A stretch of DNA of 6,222 bases. Source: Burkholderiales bacterium. Lineage in GTDB: Bacteria > Pseudomonadota > Gammaproteobacteria > Burkholderiales > JACMKV01. The stretch spans positions 1 to 6,222 of the forward strand of contig JACMKV010000165.1 in the NCBI GenBank assembly GCA_014379915.1, written 5' to 3'. Positions 5,813 through 6,222 of this stretch are shown piece by piece. The notes beneath the pieces are model-generated. The model worked only from the letters and a program-made list of their open reading frames with translations. It was not told the origin of the DNA and did not search any database. The translations under genes and the position numbers were made by a program. Numbering within the stretch: position 1 is the stretch's first letter; every line of letters starts with the position of its first letter.

Positions 5813-6222
5813 GCATCGCGTCGACGCGATACCTCAGTCGTCCGTTGCTCGTTTGGGCGCTCGCGGCAATGGCGGTAGTTCTGGCCACCGCGTGTTCATC
5901 CAATGCGCTTCCGAAGCTGGCAGCAAACGATGTCATTTTAGCTTTTGGAGATAGCTTGACCTACGGCACCGGCGCAAGCGAGGCCGAGAGCTATCCAGCG
6001 GTGCTAGCCGGACTCATCGGCCGCAAGGTCATTCGCGAAGGTGTGCCTGGCGAGACGACCGAGGAAGGTCTGCGCCGGCTGCCGGCCGTACTCGACGAAC
6101 ACGAGCCGGCATTGCTGTTACTTTGCCTCGGCGGTAATGATCTGCTGCGCAGAATCGATGAAACTGCGATCGCCGCCAATCTGCGCGCGATGCTGGTGAT
6201 TGCGAAGCAGGCCGGCATACCG
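5809..6222 (+). CDS. TesA-like SGNH/GDSL esterase, lipoprotein form, 3' end outside window
   Basis: The first 138 codons of an arylesterase/thioesterase I/lysophospholipase of the SGNH hydrolase family. Block I is FGDSLTYGTGA, with the nucleophile Ser in GDSL; block II glycine lies in GVPGETT; block III GGND carries the oxyanion-hole Asn. The catalytic Asp and His would lie past the window edge. The proposed TTG start at 5809 overlaps the tldE stop (TTGA), so the two genes are probably translationally coupled. It gives a 28-residue signal peptide (RYLSRPLLVWALAAMAVVLATA, shortened here for its core) ending at Cys29 in a lipobox-like A-T-A-C, so the enzyme is probably a periplasm-facing lipoprotein. 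The next in-frame start, ATG at 5869, would destroy the signal peptide. No ribosome binding site is seen. E. coli TesA is periplasmic and not lipidated, a difference worth noting. Confidence 0.9.
   Translation, partial: MSIASTRYLSRPLLVWALAAMAVVLATACSSNALPKLAANDVILAFGDSLTYGTGASEAESYPAVLAGLIGRKVIREGVPGETTEEGLRRLPAVLDEHEPALLLLCLGGNDLLRRIDETAIAANLRAMLVIAKQAGIP

Overview
The window looks like a piece of a betaproteobacterial chromosome (moderately high GC, G/C-rich third codon positions). The evidence is a phasin-like gene with TGCA-type operator palindromes, a Fur-family protein of the Irr type, and the proteobacterial darP/tldE divergent pair followed by a tesA-like esterase gene. I cannot name a genus.

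The left half (1 to about 3120) has an accessory character. It starts with the wreck of a chromate-resistance ChrB-domain gene (1-191, minus) carrying three separate lesions. A small orphan lipoprotein with a GTG start follows (427-843, minus). Next is a phasin-like gene (1136-1588, plus) with a good sigma70-type promoter, two TGCA-N-TGCA operator-like sites and a strong intrinsic terminator. Two small uncharacterised genes then converge (1951-2211 plus; 2292-2645 minus). The stretches 1589-1950 and 2646-3121 have no convincing gene, though the second holds membrane-like peptide fragments split over different frames.

A tRNA-Thr(CGU) gene with an encoded CCA (3122-3197, minus) separates this from the right half, which is compact and conserved. 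That half contains an Irr-like Fur regulator without the usual cysteine pairs (3239-3661, minus), darP/yjgA for 50S ribosome assembly (3804-4343, minus), and, divergent from it, tldE/pmbA (4472-5812, plus). The tldE stop overlaps the start of a lipoprotein-type TesA/SGNH esterase that runs off the window (5809-6222, plus).

Functionally, the phasin with its operators points to polyhydroxyalkanoate granule control, and the Irr-like protein to iron- or peroxide-responsive regulation. DarP and TldE are housekeeping functions in ribosome assembly and peptide or modified-peptide proteolysis. I see no evidence of a complete new multi-gene system. The most useful observations are the phasin operator architecture, the cysteine-poor Irr-like regulator with an apparently leaderless promoter, and the decaying chrB gene.
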